A stretch of DNA of 64,000 bases from Temnothorax longispinosus (GCF_030848805.1 NC_092365.1:18901049-18965048); one strand, 5' to 3'; counted from the first letter of the stretch, positions 13,039-25,268 are shown. A program made the numbers and translations. Notes: generated by a model from the sequence alone, not told the origin.

Positions 13039-13570
13039 GTAAGTGTATTGATCCAGTCGTGCTGCGCCGACTCTCGGCCATTTTATCACGAGCGCTGTTG
13101 GCGGACGTAGTACACGCTAAAATTCGATGAATGAGTTCGGGAAATGAACGGCGATTGCATGCGCTATATCAACATCGAACCGAACGACGCGGGAAGTTTT
13201 TGAAGAAATATCGAACTCCTAATTGCATTCAGATAGTGATTCTGTTATATACACGTGGTACAAATGAAGTCTTGGGTCTTGGACTGAAGCAAGTCGTCCC
13301 TGAGTCCCTGAGAAACACGAGTTCGAGAGCGATCATTTCTAACCTAATTAAAAAAATTTTTTTTATTGCGGTATTCAATATTGTGAGATATTGTGAACGT
13401 TACTTTTAAAATAAAAGATATTTAATGATATTCAAATTGATACTGTAATTAATTTTAAGTTGATTTTAAATTGATACTTTAATTAATTTTAAATTGATTT
13501 TAAATTGATAATAAAAAAGTGCGTTAAGGAAATGTTCCTAAAACGCGCGTTTTATGCTTTTTCATTACAG
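13039..13570 (+). other. Probable 5'UTR intron of SGF29
   Basis: The donor GTAAGTG at 13039 pairs with the acceptor at 13569-13570, where a T-rich tract ends in TTTTTCATTACAG. The intron is 532 nt and AT-rich, and holds a short tandem repeat at 13434-13511. Exon 2 would start at 13571 and reach the ATG 89 bases later. A short ORF inside (13131-13409) has no recognisable content. RNA evidence is lacking, but both sites are good and correctly oriented. Confidence 0.6.
13434..13511. repeat. 34-bp tandem repeat, 2.3 copies
   Basis: Units at 13434-13467, 13468-13501 and partial 13502-13511, each beginning AAATTGATA. It lies inside the putative SGF29 5'UTR intron. Confidence 0.85.
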
Positions 13571-13659
13571 GAAAGCGATCGATAGCATAAGCCGTTAGGT
13601 TACTATTTACTACAGTTGACACACACGACCTCCTATAATTCTCATATCTCTCGCACGCG

Positions 13660-14541
13660 ATGCCTCTCACGGCGGACGCGGCGGCGACTCAGATACAAGA
13701 GCTCTTGAAGAATATTTACAAGCTCGTACACGAGATTGAGAGTCAGCGAGTCCGCTCGGAGCACAATCTAAACAATATCATGAAGACCCACGAAAAGGTC
13801 ACACCGGACGACAAAGTCTCCCCTTACTACCAGCAAAAGTTGAAGAATCTGTACAACGCCGCGGTGACCGACACCCAGCAGGAAGAGGAGATCCTGCGCA
13901 AGGCTCTCGACAAGATCAACGAGATCCGCACGTTACGAAATGACCTACGTATACAGGCACGTCAAGCCGGCAACAAGGAGACCATCAGGCGCGGCGCACT
14001 GATGAAGATGCTGCTGAGCACCGCGCAGACCCTGCCCCTCTACGTGGGAAAGACACCGGGCCACAAACCACCACCATTGTGCGGCGCGATACCCGCCGAG
14101 CCCACGTACATCGCGAAGACGGGAGACATGGTAGCCGCCCTGGTGAAGGGCAACGAGGAGGGGGAGAACTGGATACTCGCGGAGGTCCTGCACTTTAATC
14201 CCACGACAAACAAATACGAGGTGGACGATATCGACGAGGAGCAGAAGGAACGTCACACGTTGTCGCGGAGACGAGTTGTGCCGTTGCCGTTGATGAGGGC
14301 CAATCCCGAGACCGATCCGCACGCCCTGTTCTCGAAAGGATCTACAGTAATGGCGCTGTACCCGCAAACTACTTGCTTTTACAAAGCGGTCGTGCAACGT
14401 CTACCGACGACCGCCACGGAAGAGTACCTGGTCCTGTTCGAGGACGCCGCCTACACGACGGGCTATTCACCACCACTGAATGTAGCGCAACGATACGTGA
14501 TTTCCATCAAAGAGAGCAAAAAAAATAAGAGTCAATGTTAG
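13660..14541 (+). CDS. Sgf29: SAGA-associated factor 29 (SGF29), tandem-Tudor H3K4me reader
   Basis: Intact 293-codon ORF with no frameshift. SGF29 is the nuclear SAGA/ATAC subunit that reads histone H3K4me2/3 and helps target the GCN5 acetyltransferase module. Residues about 10-110 look helical or coiled-coil, the family's N-terminal region. Residues about 145-285 are the tandem-Tudor SGF29_C domain, with the conserved runs NKYEVDDIDEE (184-194), HTLSRRR (199-205), ALYPQTTCFY (232-241), VLFED (258-262) and GYSPPLNVAQRYV (268-280). Cage residues corresponding to human Tyr238, Tyr245 and Phe264 are present as Y234, Y241 and F260. Acidic residues D190, D192 and D262 are also kept, so methyl-lysine binding should be intact. 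The length equals the human protein's. The ATG is supported by an in-frame TAA at 13636-13638 and by the family N-terminus. The CDS is intronless and clearly richer in GC than its AT-rich flanks. Identification is firm; an intact retrocopy is not fully excluded. Confidence 0.97.
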   Translation: MPLTADAAATQIQELLKNIYKLVHEIESQRVRSEHNLNNIMKTHEKVTPDDKVSPYYQQKLKNLYNAAVTDTQQEEEILRKALDKINEIRTLRNDLRIQARQAGNKETIRRGALMKMLLSTAQTLPLYVGKTPGHKPPPLCGAIPAEPTYIAKTGDMVAALVKGNEEGENWILAEVLHFNPTTNKYEVDDIDEEQKERHTLSRRRVVPLPLMRANPETDPHALFSKGSTVMALYPQTTCFYKAVVQRLPTTATEEYLVLFEDAAYTTGYSPPLNVAQRYVISIKESKKNKSQC

Positions 14542-14610
14542 TAAGCAATATCCTCTTTTCCAAATTATTTCTTATTATTAACTGAATAAAGTTTTTTAAA
14601 TTTAGTTTTC
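14542..14610 (+). other. SGF29 proximal 3'UTR with AATAAA signal
   Basis: The consensus poly(A) signal AATAAA lies at 14585-14590, 44 bases after the stop codon. A short 3'UTR ending around 14605-14615 is therefore expected for the unspliced form. The exact cleavage site cannot be read from sequence. Confidence 0.55.
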
Positions 14611-14667
14611 TAATTGATAGAAAACTTTGAGGTGACCATCTATTTTTTTCTAATCAATAGAAAAAAA
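14605..14667. repeat. Two consecutive short hairpins after SGF29
   Basis: Stem GTTTTCTA/TAGAAAAC (14605-14625, loop ATTGA) and stem TTTTTTTCTA/TAGAAAAAAA (14643-14667, loop ATCAA). The second resembles the first in layout. They start 15 bases after the proximal poly(A) signal. Confidence 0.6.
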
Positions 14668-14790
14668 GCGCACGCAACTGGCAGGCGACGTGCAACAACG
14701 ATGGCTAAGCCTCTTTTTGCATATTTTAACACATATTTTAATATGCATGTATGTTTGTAACGCCGACTAATCCCATACCTTCCATTACAG

Positions 14791-14916
14791 ACTCCGGGAA
14801 GAGAAAGTATAAAAAGAAATGTTTCTAGAAAAGGTACACTTGTGGTTCATCTACGTTATCTTTTGTATTTGACATGTGATATTGTAATAAGGTATAAATA
14901 AATAATAAATTTTTAT
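14791..14916 (+). other. Possible alternative SGF29 terminal exon
   Basis: A well-formed 3' splice site precedes this block. A branchpoint-like CTAAT lies at 14767-14771, a pyrimidine-rich tract follows, and CATTACAG ends at 14790. Candidate donors lie at the end of the CDS: GTTAGT at 14537 and GTAAGC at 14541. An AATAAA at 14897-14902 would end the exon. With the 14541 donor the stop codon is rebuilt as TAA. With the 14537 donor the frame stays open and adds YSGKRKYKKKCF before TAG at 14826-14828. Confidence 0.35.
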
Positions 14917-17888
14917 AACTTGTTTCGACATTTCTTAATGCTTCCAACCGGTTTAATTATAAAAGAAATTAGATTATTAAATTTCACGAATTGCAATATA
15001 TTCTATATTAATCACGATAATTTAAATAAACGCGATAATACATAAAGATAGTAAAAAAAATACAGTAGAAAACTATTTTGATTCGCAAATAAACGAAATA
15101 TTTTTCATGATATTAGCGATGATATAATTATTCGCGAAGTATCTATTAAAATCATGCGGTTTATCTCATAATTAATTCCGAGTGTTGCAACTGGGAGAGG
15201 TAAGCACGTACTGATGGTTAAAGTTCTATTTCCGCGGTACCGCCCGTCGTCGGGGGCGTAATTGACGTAGGTTATGGAACGATAATAGCGGTATCCTCAT
15301 GTACATGGGTAGACGGTAGACCTGAGTCCGCACTCCGCTGACCTTCCGCGGAATCGGTCCTTCGTGATTCTCCGTCCGTGTAATTTTTTATACGGAATAA
15401 ATCTTTCCCTTCGCATCCGTCACGAAGTGGAATAGAGGTAGAGAGAGAGCGAGGGAGAGGAAGCGGAATGTAGGGAGAAGATAAAGAGAGCAGAGAACGC
15501 GGGCGAATAAGCCCGAAGCCACGAGTGCGAGAGTGGATTGAAAAGGCTAGAGAGGACGAAAGAGGGAGTACCGCGCAATAATTGATTCCATAATCGGCGG
15601 CTGCCGCCAGACATCAAAGCAACTCGGTATACCGAGCCGAACCCCCAGCAGACCGGCTCAGCTAGCCAATCCTCATTCATTATTTAACTTAACTACCCCT
15701 ATATGGAATCGCAAAAAAGTACTTTGATTCGGCGCGCGCGTTGCGGACACGGTGTTTTCATCATTTTCCTCGAAATTAATCCTGAAAATTTTTCATTGAT
15801 TTCTGACTGCCGTTCGGATGGAGCTTGCTCGTGTATCAGGAGGGATTTTTAATTGAAACGCGAGGCTGGATCTGTCGCGCGAATGAAATATTGTGCCTGA
15901 TAATTAAGGAACAGAGAAAATACGCGTGTTTTTGAATAGCTTTTGAAGCGCGTTTATTACAAAAGAAATGTTGAATCATACATGGAAACGTTTTTTTACG
16001 TAAAAAATTAAAATATGTGTATCTTCTCTCTTAATTTGGAACGACGTGTAAAGTCTACTTTAACCGATATTTAATTTCTGTCGGAATGCAGAATAGAATT
16101 CTATTTCTAACTTTTTGTGTGCTAAAATGTAAAAATATGTATTAAAATGCATGGTGTATAAAATTATAAATAGAATTCATAAAATTTTCTATAAAATCTG
16201 ACGCAAATGGATCATCTAAAGTGGGGTTTAAGATGGAGTTATTATATTCGGCATTTATCAAACCAACTTTCTATTATCTTTGGCATGACTCTCGTAATAA
16301 TAGAAATTATCTAGCCTGCGTGTAATGGCTTTTATATGCCTTCCCGCGAAAGTTGTAACGACCGATTGTATCTAGTCTACGGTAGTTTCCCTAACCACAT
16401 CAGAGTTCACCTCCGAGCCCCAGGGTCGGTTGGGTCACATGAATTGAGCAAAACGCACGACCTCGAACCTTTTATGTACTCGCGCTAAGCCACAATCGAA
16501 ATCGCGTTTGCATGCACGCGCTCTATCTAGCATTTCCGGTGGCCATTAGTCGCACTCGATAGTCCGATATCTTTCCATTTCCCGATAGTAAAGCGCCGGC
16601 GTGTCGGCAGAAGCCATTCTCAGTTCTGGAATTAATTCAACCGGCGATTAGCTTCCGCGTCGGGGGTGAGTTCTGGCCGAAACGGCTTTCGTGCGTTCGA
16701 TCGTAAATGCCCGAGTATGTGTGTGTTTCACGTGCGTTCGTGTACCGTTGACTGACTACGTCCGAACCGCGGGCGGGCGTGTGGCGTATTCGTACGGCGA
16801 GCCTAATACAAGTGGACTTGTAGCATGCGAGCAACCGGAAGCCAAGGCGAACTTGCGCCCGAACACGCAAACCGTACTTTCCACCCTTGGTCCCCGCGAG
16901 AGCGAGCACTCCCCGTCGCCTCGTCCGACCTCCTACGACTCGTTCCTACCCGTTTCGAAGTTCCCTTCGTTCATTCGTTCCACGTCTCAGTTATCTGAGT
17001 AATACTTCTCCTCCGGCTTCACCTCGCGTTGCCCTGCCCCCTTCACTCCCCGTCTATCTCACTCTCGTTCTCTCCCTCTATCCCGCTTTCTCCCTGTATC
17101 CCACTGCTGACCCCCTTCCTCTATCGTCCTTCTCTTTTTCTCCTTTCCGTACAAGCCGATCAGGGCAGGTTCACTTAACCCTCCGGTAATGGCGCGCTGT
17201 ATTTTTCTTCGGCGCTCGTAATTACACCCGTGCTCTCGCGAGCATATTTTATTTCGTTCCAGATCGATCGGTTCCGACGCTGGTATCTGTCATTGCCCTT
17301 CTTCGTCCCGTCGTCTCCTCGCGCTCTCTTTCTCTCTTTCTCTTTCCCCTTTTTCTCTCCATCCCGCCAAAGACTTCACCAAGCGTCACCCTCCGGCAAC
17401 CATTAGTCTTTCTTTCGATAAATTGGCGGACCAGAGTGATTGCGAGATGTCACCTCGACACCCTCACCTGTCTGTAACATACATTTGTTAGTAATTCGAA
17501 TACGGCGCGAGTCTCTCTTGTCCACGCTTGATTAGAACCATCGTCGATAATGATTTGGTAAGATCGCACATGTTGCTTCTCACGGTTGTCGACAGTTATG
17601 TTGAATGCGGGCTCCAAGGTGTTTCTGTGCACGCGTATTCGAATCTAGACTCATTCAGAATATTCTATCGATCGGACTAACATCATCCGTCACATCTTTC
17701 ACAGCGGATCATAATTTATGCTCTTGACTATGAAAAAGAGGTATGAAAAGATAAACTATGGCTAACCATTGAGACTTCGCTAGCTTCATTTAAGTAGTAT
17801 TCCGGAGTTCATTGAATTATTGATACCCAAGAGTAAATTGAAAATCGATAAGCGATCCAGTGTAATTTAACTTCGCGGCCGTTTCCGG

Positions 17889-17926
17889 ACGAGAGAGCGA
17901 AAGAAAGAAAGAGAGAGAGAGAGAGA
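17889..17926. repeat. GA-rich repeat
   Basis: Imperfect GAAA/GA units ending in an uninterrupted (GA)8 at 17911-17926. Confidence 0.95.
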
Positions 17927-20900
17927 GGAGGGGTGCAAGAGAGGATACGGAACTTGGAGATTATAAAACTCCTCGTGTGTTGGACGGGCTCTGGATTTTC
18001 ATTTTTTAATTAATACGCCGTGCACAATGGTATCCAAGAGAAACGATCGATAAGGTCGGCTAACGAGCTGCCAGCCTCTAATCCAAATTTACCTCGAAAA
18101 CTGTCGGAACTCTTATACAACGTGGTAATGAGTTCTGGCCGTTGAACGAAAGAAAAGTCACGATGTTAATAGCTTTTGCCTTTGAGTCTCTGGGCAGAAA
18201 AAAATTCGTGCCGTACGGAGTGGACGACGACGGTGGAATCCGGACAGCGTATAAGCGCGCACGTTATTGCTCGTCAGCCACCTCCTCCACGAACACGTCC
18301 CGTTGCGGATTATGTTTAGCCTCGTTTAGCTGCGCGACCAGGTCGAGAAGATAAAGCTCTCTGAAACGGTCGCGAGTACCGATTCGATCCGCAACCTATT
18401 GGATTTCTCGGAGTGCAATTTCTTCCCCGAGACCGCAATGCAATGTTCCGCGCGGCGCGTTCTCTCATCGATATCGCGAGAGACACTTTAGACGAAACGA
18501 TTGCAAGTCGCGGCGTACCGTGTAGTTGGTGTAGTTGGAGTGTGCCACGTACTTTTAAAGTACCGCATCAAGTCCCTCCCCGGGCGCCTGCACGAGTCGA
18601 ACGCGACTATATCGCGAGGGAAATCACGTCGTCGCGAAAGTCGCACGCGGAATAAAGTTCTTGATATAATTGTGAATGATTTTAGAACTTGGAAACGCGC
18701 TGCGTATTACGTTTCAGTTTGCTGTAATAACATTCCCGAAATAACGCGTTCGTATCGCGATAGCGGGGTTCTTCATGCGTTAGAAATTGCAATGAGAGCT
18801 GAAAATGACGAAAAGTTTAATTTAAAGAACGCAGTTGTTAACAGTTTAATAATGCGAACATATTTTGCAATAGTTGTGTCTCGCTACCGAAAACTTCTTT
18901 CTACTTCCTCACCGTTAAAAATATGCCTGACTTTGTCGCAGATAGAATACCGTAATAGTAGCTCCGTGCGTAATGACGCGTGCTGCAATTACCAATTCAA
19001 GTACTAGTGCGCGGGATACAGACACGACTACCATCAAGCGACGTAATGCATTGCCATAAGAGGCTTGCAACATTATCCAGCTGTCAATGCCAGAAATGGG
19101 GCTTTCTTATGGAGTCGACAGCGTTCGCGGCGGCAGCAATTTGTTACGTTTTTCGTCAACTAAACGCATTAGGAAGCAAGAGGGGAAAGACAGACGCATT
19201 AGCCGAAACGGATTCTTACTTACATATTTCAACGAGGCATTTGTCTCTCGCTACGCGAGTTCCAACGTTTTGATGGCCCGAACGACGTTCTCGTTTGTGA
19301 ACGCGTGCAGCTATATATAGATACAAAAGAGTCGAATAATTCATAGACGGGCGGCTCCTCGTTAATTAATTGCGTTTGCCAATGAAGGCGGGACGGTTTA
19401 AAACTTCCTTCATAATTTAGAGCCATAATCGGTTATCGCGGTCATTACGGTGCGACACGGCGCGATCGCCGTTGAAATCAGCGTTTACAGACGATTTTAC
19501 GGCGCTTCACTGATTCGTGAAGGAATTTTAATCTCGCGGAAGTTGCTAATTACAATTGGTGTAGGCAAAGAGCGTTTTAACAACCGGGAGATATTTCATT
19601 TCCAATTTATTACGAAGTCACGAATTATATCTGCCATATAATCTAGAGGAAGTAGCGTTTCTAATTGCAGCGAGTAATATAATATATTATCCGAGTTTCT
19701 GTATTTTATGTTTCAAATAAAATGCTACGGAACAATTCTGGCCAATTTTAGAGAAATAAATGAATTATGTCCATAGAGCATTTTAGAAGACAAATCTGTT
19801 AATACTTGTCTTTAATGCGTGAAATAATTTCTTTGTCTCAAAGCTTGACGACTTCTAACGAGCAAACAAAGTTGCAATTTTTTACGACAAAGGTCGTGTC
19901 GACGAAATGATTAAAAACTTATGCGCGTCAATGGCACCGACCATATGCGTATTCTCCTGGGTCGTAAGGTCGGTAGGAGACCTATAGTTGTTTGAGAAGT
20001 TATTCCTAGACCGTGTCTCAGGGACTCAGTGGGTCACTAGATATGTCTGGGCAAGCGATGATTAATTTCCAGTTCCCGTCAGCAATATTAGTTTTTAATG
20101 TACGATCATTGTTGTGGGAATATAATAATTAGCTCAGAGCCCTACAACCCGTTTGGTTATACGCGCTTGAGTTCCCAATTGTGTCATCCGCAGTATATCC
20201 TGATTCTGTTTAGCCACATGAAAACTACTCGTATATTGCTACGTGGATAGTCCAGCTACTCCAGATATTATGTGTGTATATATTTATATATCGCGGAAAT
20301 TTTAGTCATGGATAGTCAACTGGTCAATGTTTTACCGTTACGAAGAAGCGTTGCTTTACAAGTATAAGTATGTATTTTTGCATGTACGTGTAGAACTACT
20401 CCGAATGTCCACAATTGCATATAGAAAGACACACAATGGCTAACCTCGCCTTAAACGCCGAGAATTCATGACGAGAGAAGGGGTGAGAGGGAGGAATTTG
20501 GTGTAAACTTTCAACCTAGAAGTTACTTCATGATTCGCATGTGCCCTATCAAGCTCAGCGAGCAATTCAGAGAGTCCTCTCGGCTACCAGTAAAGGCTGT
20601 ATTCGTGATTACATAAACTGCGAATAATAATCTTATTATTATGCCATTGATATTTCTAAATAATAATTTCGCTATAAGTTAAAAAATTTAGATATAAAAA
20701 TCTGACAATAGGATTTTTAATATCCGAATATAATATTATCGCGAATACTTTGTAAAAATAAAAATGTAGAAATATAGAAAATATAGAAATATGGAAGATC
20801 TTGAATGCAATTACGTATCTTCGTATAAAATGTCATACAAAATTGAAAGAAATTCTGGATACTATCTAGTGAATTCAGAATATATTGTCAAAAGTTCATA

Positions 20901-21716
20901 CAAATACGATTCAGTAAAAGTAGATTAATCGTAAAAAGACTGTAATAAAAATTAAAATCGCTGAGAAAGGCAAGTTTCCCTCGAAAATAATAATAGAAAC
21001 ATTTTATCGCCAAACAAAATTCAATAGAGAATTAATTATTACTTTCCATAAAAAAGTAAAACACGTTCTACTGCTGTCACTCATAATAAATCACTTTTAA
21101 TTTGATTTTACCTTTTTTCCTTTTCTTTTTATAAAATATTTATTGCCATAATTAGATAATAGGATAGTATTTTATCTTTTATCTCTCGAAATAATTTAAT
21201 TCATTAGGATTTCGTTGGTATTTATTAGATTTTTCACACACGAAATGTGAAGATATAAAAGACTACTTTGTATTCTAAATAATTCAGTGACGTTCGCTCA
21301 TTATATTTTCTGAATATGTCAATCAATCCTTTACCAATTATATCTAAAAATCGAGTTTAGAAATCGATGAACCGTGTGGGTCGTACCGGTCCGTCGCGGA
21401 TTGTTGGTTAACGACGACGGAGATCGCGGGCGCAATCGACGCGTACGTTCTCGCGGGGCTCGTTCGAAGGCAACCGCGGACTAACCGGTGAACCCGACCT
21501 AATTGAATTTCGCATACGAACGCCACGACGCGACGATTCGTCATTCCGGCGTCCAATTTGGACGCTAGTCTCGCGCCACTCTCTTTCGGGCTGCTGCTCG
21601 CTTCGCGTTAGCTACCGCGTCTTTCATCTTCGTCCCGTCGGCTGTCAGGACACCAGCGTCCATCACATCGACGCGGTAGCAGTCATTTTGAAATTTCATC
21701 AAAGTGACATACTCAC

Positions 21717-21769
21717 GCGTACTTCCCCTGCGCCTCGCGGCTGAACGGGTATAGGCTAATTGCACTTAC
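21717..21769 (-). other. Candidate recursive-splice site with 53-nt RS-exon
   Basis: On the minus strand a branchpoint-like CTAAC (A at 21796) is followed by a T-rich tract ending GCTTGTTTCAG at 21770. The donor consensus GTAAGTG follows immediately from 21769. An acceptor fused to a donor is the recursive-splicing ratchet layout. A second donor, CGC|GTGAGT, begins at 21716, defining a potential 53-nt exon that is not a multiple of three. It may instead be an ordinary 53-nt exon that happens to start GTAAGT. Confidence 0.5.
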
Positions 21770-24700
21770 CTGAAACAAGCAAAAACGAGATATGGTTAGC
21801 GAGATATCGTTAGGGTTTGTCAGAACGAGGCCGCGATATCGATTACATTGCACTTTGAAAAAGGAAAAGAAGAAACCACGCGCGCAAAAAATTACACCTA
21901 TCAGACAGAAAAGGTTCCTCGCGAAATATGCAATATGCTTAGAGGTATACTGCCGCGGAAATTACAATGTCCGCGGGGTGAATTCTATTTTTAGGGGGAA
22001 CGTCCCTACCAGAAAGGCATAAGCGCCGTGTATAAATTACTAGCGAATTTTCGCGTTCCTCCCTCGAAGAAATGCTAGAAGGCAACGCTATTGATTTTAT
22101 GCTAAATTACTCGTAGTAATAATATACAAACACCTGGGCATTCTGCATAAACTGTAATTGAGCTAAGGGCAAGAAACGTAGTGGAGAAAGCCCGTTGTTT
22201 CTCTTCGTATCGGCTATAAGGAAATAAGGGAAGGACAGACAGGCTTCCTACCACCACCAGAGGCAGCTGCTTAGGTTCTCACATAGATTAACCCAGGTAG
22301 TACTCCTTCGTCTAGGAGACAGACCTTCGGGCTGCCAGGAAGTCGCTCGCAAACTCGATGGCAAATTGTCGAGTCTCCGCGTGCCTTCTCTCACTGTCTC
22401 TCTTTCTCTCTATCTCTCCGTTATCGCGACATCCTACTTGTCTCCTCGTCTCGCAACATTTGTCCTCGCGCAGCTCTCTTACCCTCCTGCGCTCTCCTGT
22501 CCGCAACGAGTCGTCTTTATCCATCGGGAACTCGCAAATCACAGGCTGGCGGCCCGCACCGACCAAATTATCCGGGAAATTCCGAGCGCAGAGCCGTACA
22601 CCGACGTGGCGCGCGGTTATACGGTACCTGTGACTTGCTCTGGGTTCGAGATAATCCTCGTCGATATACACACGCCCAATGCCTGATCGCCTTAGGATTC
22701 AATACTCTCTACTCGCGAACGAAGGAAACCGCAATTAGGTCGGCGAAGAGGCAAGCTGTCGCTGTATATAGTATCTTATATTCGGAATGCAATGCTTTAA
22801 TCGATAATTGAACATTTTTGACCTATGCATATTTTTTTCATGGGAGGTTTATTGAATTCACGAGCGAATTTCTCCGTGATTTCTTTAAATACCTTCAAGA
22901 TAGCATTCTAATCATAATATTTATTATACGAGCAATCTGGAATAATTTGCGCCAGTTACAAGATGGAATATACTGCTGATTTAATTAGAATAATTTTACA
23001 GAGATTAGCATATTGTGTTCGAGTAGCATGAAAGTGGTGTGCTTCATATGACGCTGATTATCTTATAAAAAGAACAATTAACATTCTTTATCGCGCAAAA
23101 GCCATCAGTATCATGCTTTTTTGAATATTGTTATGCTAGTTATACGAAAATAATGAAATATATTATATAACTGGGAGAGATTTTACCATAATACGGCATA
23201 AGTCAATACCTTTTTATCTTTTATCCCATGGAAAGTCTTAAACGGCCGCGACTGATGAAAGAGCTATGTTATTCAAGAAAGTTCTTCTACTTTCATTGGA
23301 CTTACAAATTAAACTAACCTACATCTCAAAGTTTTAAATTAAGGATTTGTGTATTATTTTCTATTTCCATCATTATTGCTCATTAATATTGGTATTTTTT
23401 CCAGTTTGCGCCGCCTCTTCAGTCAACCTTCTTGAAGCTTTGAAATTTTAGCTCGTTTTCTCTGATCTACCTTTTAATAAATGATTGCGAACCTCTTTGC
23501 TCAAGCAACAAACTTTGCCCAGTGTGGGTAGGGGCAGGCTTGTAACTTCGTAACTTTTGCGACAGGTATCGAGTAAACTTCCTACATACATTAATATATA
23601 CTGTTTATCCCTAATCTTTAACTACTTTCCAGTTTCAAGTCCCGAGAGAAGTGCAAGCCGAGATATTCTTAGCCTGGTTTGTTCTTTTTAATCAATGTCG
23701 GCCGTTGAGTGGATTTCGTATCGCTCGAAAGTATTTTCTTAACTATTGAATAAAAGTAATGCGCAAAAAATAAACTGTATCTAGAAAAACACGATAAATA
23801 GCTCAGAGAGATTGTACACTATATATAGGGGGTGCGATTTAACTTCTGATATTTGTTAATTTGTTCGAACCACTTCTCTTAATGAAAGAACACACAAGGA
23901 ACTTTTATTTTATTTTTATTTTTCAGCGCATCTTTCTCGAAAATGCGATTATATGACATAATGTGAGAGTATCAGAAGTATTACTGACACCATAAATAAA
24001 TTTTGATCCTTTGTTGTTCCTCTGCGTTACGCAAAGATGCTGAACAGACATTATCCCAGATAGTTTTTAATATTCTGCTCTTGAGCAATATACGGATAAA
24101 GCCAGCGGCGCAAAATTTGTTTTCAACAAGGAAGGATTCCCCAAGCTATCTTCGCGCAAAAACGCTTTTACGGTTATTTTTAATCCATCCGGTGCGCGTA
24201 TAGAAAATTCATGAAAGCGAGAACGCGATCCCGCGCTATTTCTTGCTCAAGGAAGCACGCGGAGCACGATGGTTTGGGCGGCCTACGTTTTCGCGTTTAC
24301 ACGGTAGGATTATTGTTTACACGAAGGAAGTCGAGCACCTTTCCACGAGTTGGAAGTTGATATGAGTGAGCAAGCAGACATGTTACGTCAATAAGCATGA
24401 TGGATAGAAATGGTACACTCTTCCGCGAATTTCAAGCGCTAATGATTCCTTTTATGTGCCGAGTGTTTCTCATCAAAACTAATTAAACTCTCGCCCGTTC
24501 GTAATTTTAAAGATCTGTAATCGTGATTTATACACTACAATTGTACAATTCTGCATTTTTAATGAAACACTATGAGCAGAGAGAAGAAAATAAAAAAATG
24601 TATTTATTAAATATTGAATGATGCTATTTTGTTTCTATGTTATATTATCTTATTTACTCCTTCAACGATTCTATCCATAACTACTTTCGTTAATTAACCA

Positions 24701-25234
24701 TTTAATTTTAGTACACATAATTTCAATCTCCGCAAAAGCATGATGTATTTTAATCAAACGTGCGAGAAATATATAAATTATTTTGTAATTTATTCGCTCG
24801 AGACACACCACGCCCGAATTATAATCGTTGAGTCGAAAGTAATAACGTCCAATAACGTGCGGTGAATACGATAATTCGTAATTCGATGCTGAATGGAACG
24901 GATAATACGAGCGAGCGAGGACGGCAATTAAAAGCGATGACTCTCCTGCAAACCGTTATTCTAAAGTTCGCGTTAGCTGAACGCTCAGTCCGGTTTATAA
25001 ATGTTGGTAATTTGGAGATTCTCTCTCGGCGAGTTCTTTTTTTCCTGAAGAAAAAGAAGGTATACCTGGGTGCATCCACATTGAGCCGAGTCGAGTCATG
25101 GAACCCGCTGAAGGGGCAATGAGTTAATTCGTCGAGCTGTACGCGGTGGGATGGCCGTTCTTTCGCGCAGTCTGGACCCAAGGAACATCAGGACTCACCG
25201 AGGTTATTTATATTAATTAAAGAAACCCGAAATT

Positions 25235-25268
25235 ATAGTTGCGTTTAGTTGCGTATAGTTGCGTATAG
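25235..25268. repeat. Short tandem repeat of a 10-mer
   Basis: ATAGTTGCGT-like 10-mers repeat about 3.4 times. Non-coding surroundings. Confidence 0.7.

Noticed and set aside
13945..14397. 150-codon minus-strand frame inside SGF29
   Set aside because: Shadow of the GC-rich SGF29 coding sequence on the opposite strand.
5955..15700. 15-mer AGGGGTAGTTAAGTT at 5955-5969 and inverted at 15686-15700
   Set aside because: A few exact 15-mer matches are expected by chance between all positions and strands of a 64-kb window. Flanks do not match.
16885..16900. TTGGTCCCC resembling the start of miR-133
   Set aside because: Similarity stops after nine bases and no hairpin surrounds it.
18501..19007. 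168-codon plus-strand frame
   Set aside because: No recognisable domain; crosses from GC-rich into AT-rich sequence. Probably chance.
22640..22660. tRNA B-box-like GGGTTCGAGATAATCC; similar at 42104 and 52164
   Set aside because: No A box at the right distance and no acceptor-stem or cloverleaf pairing.
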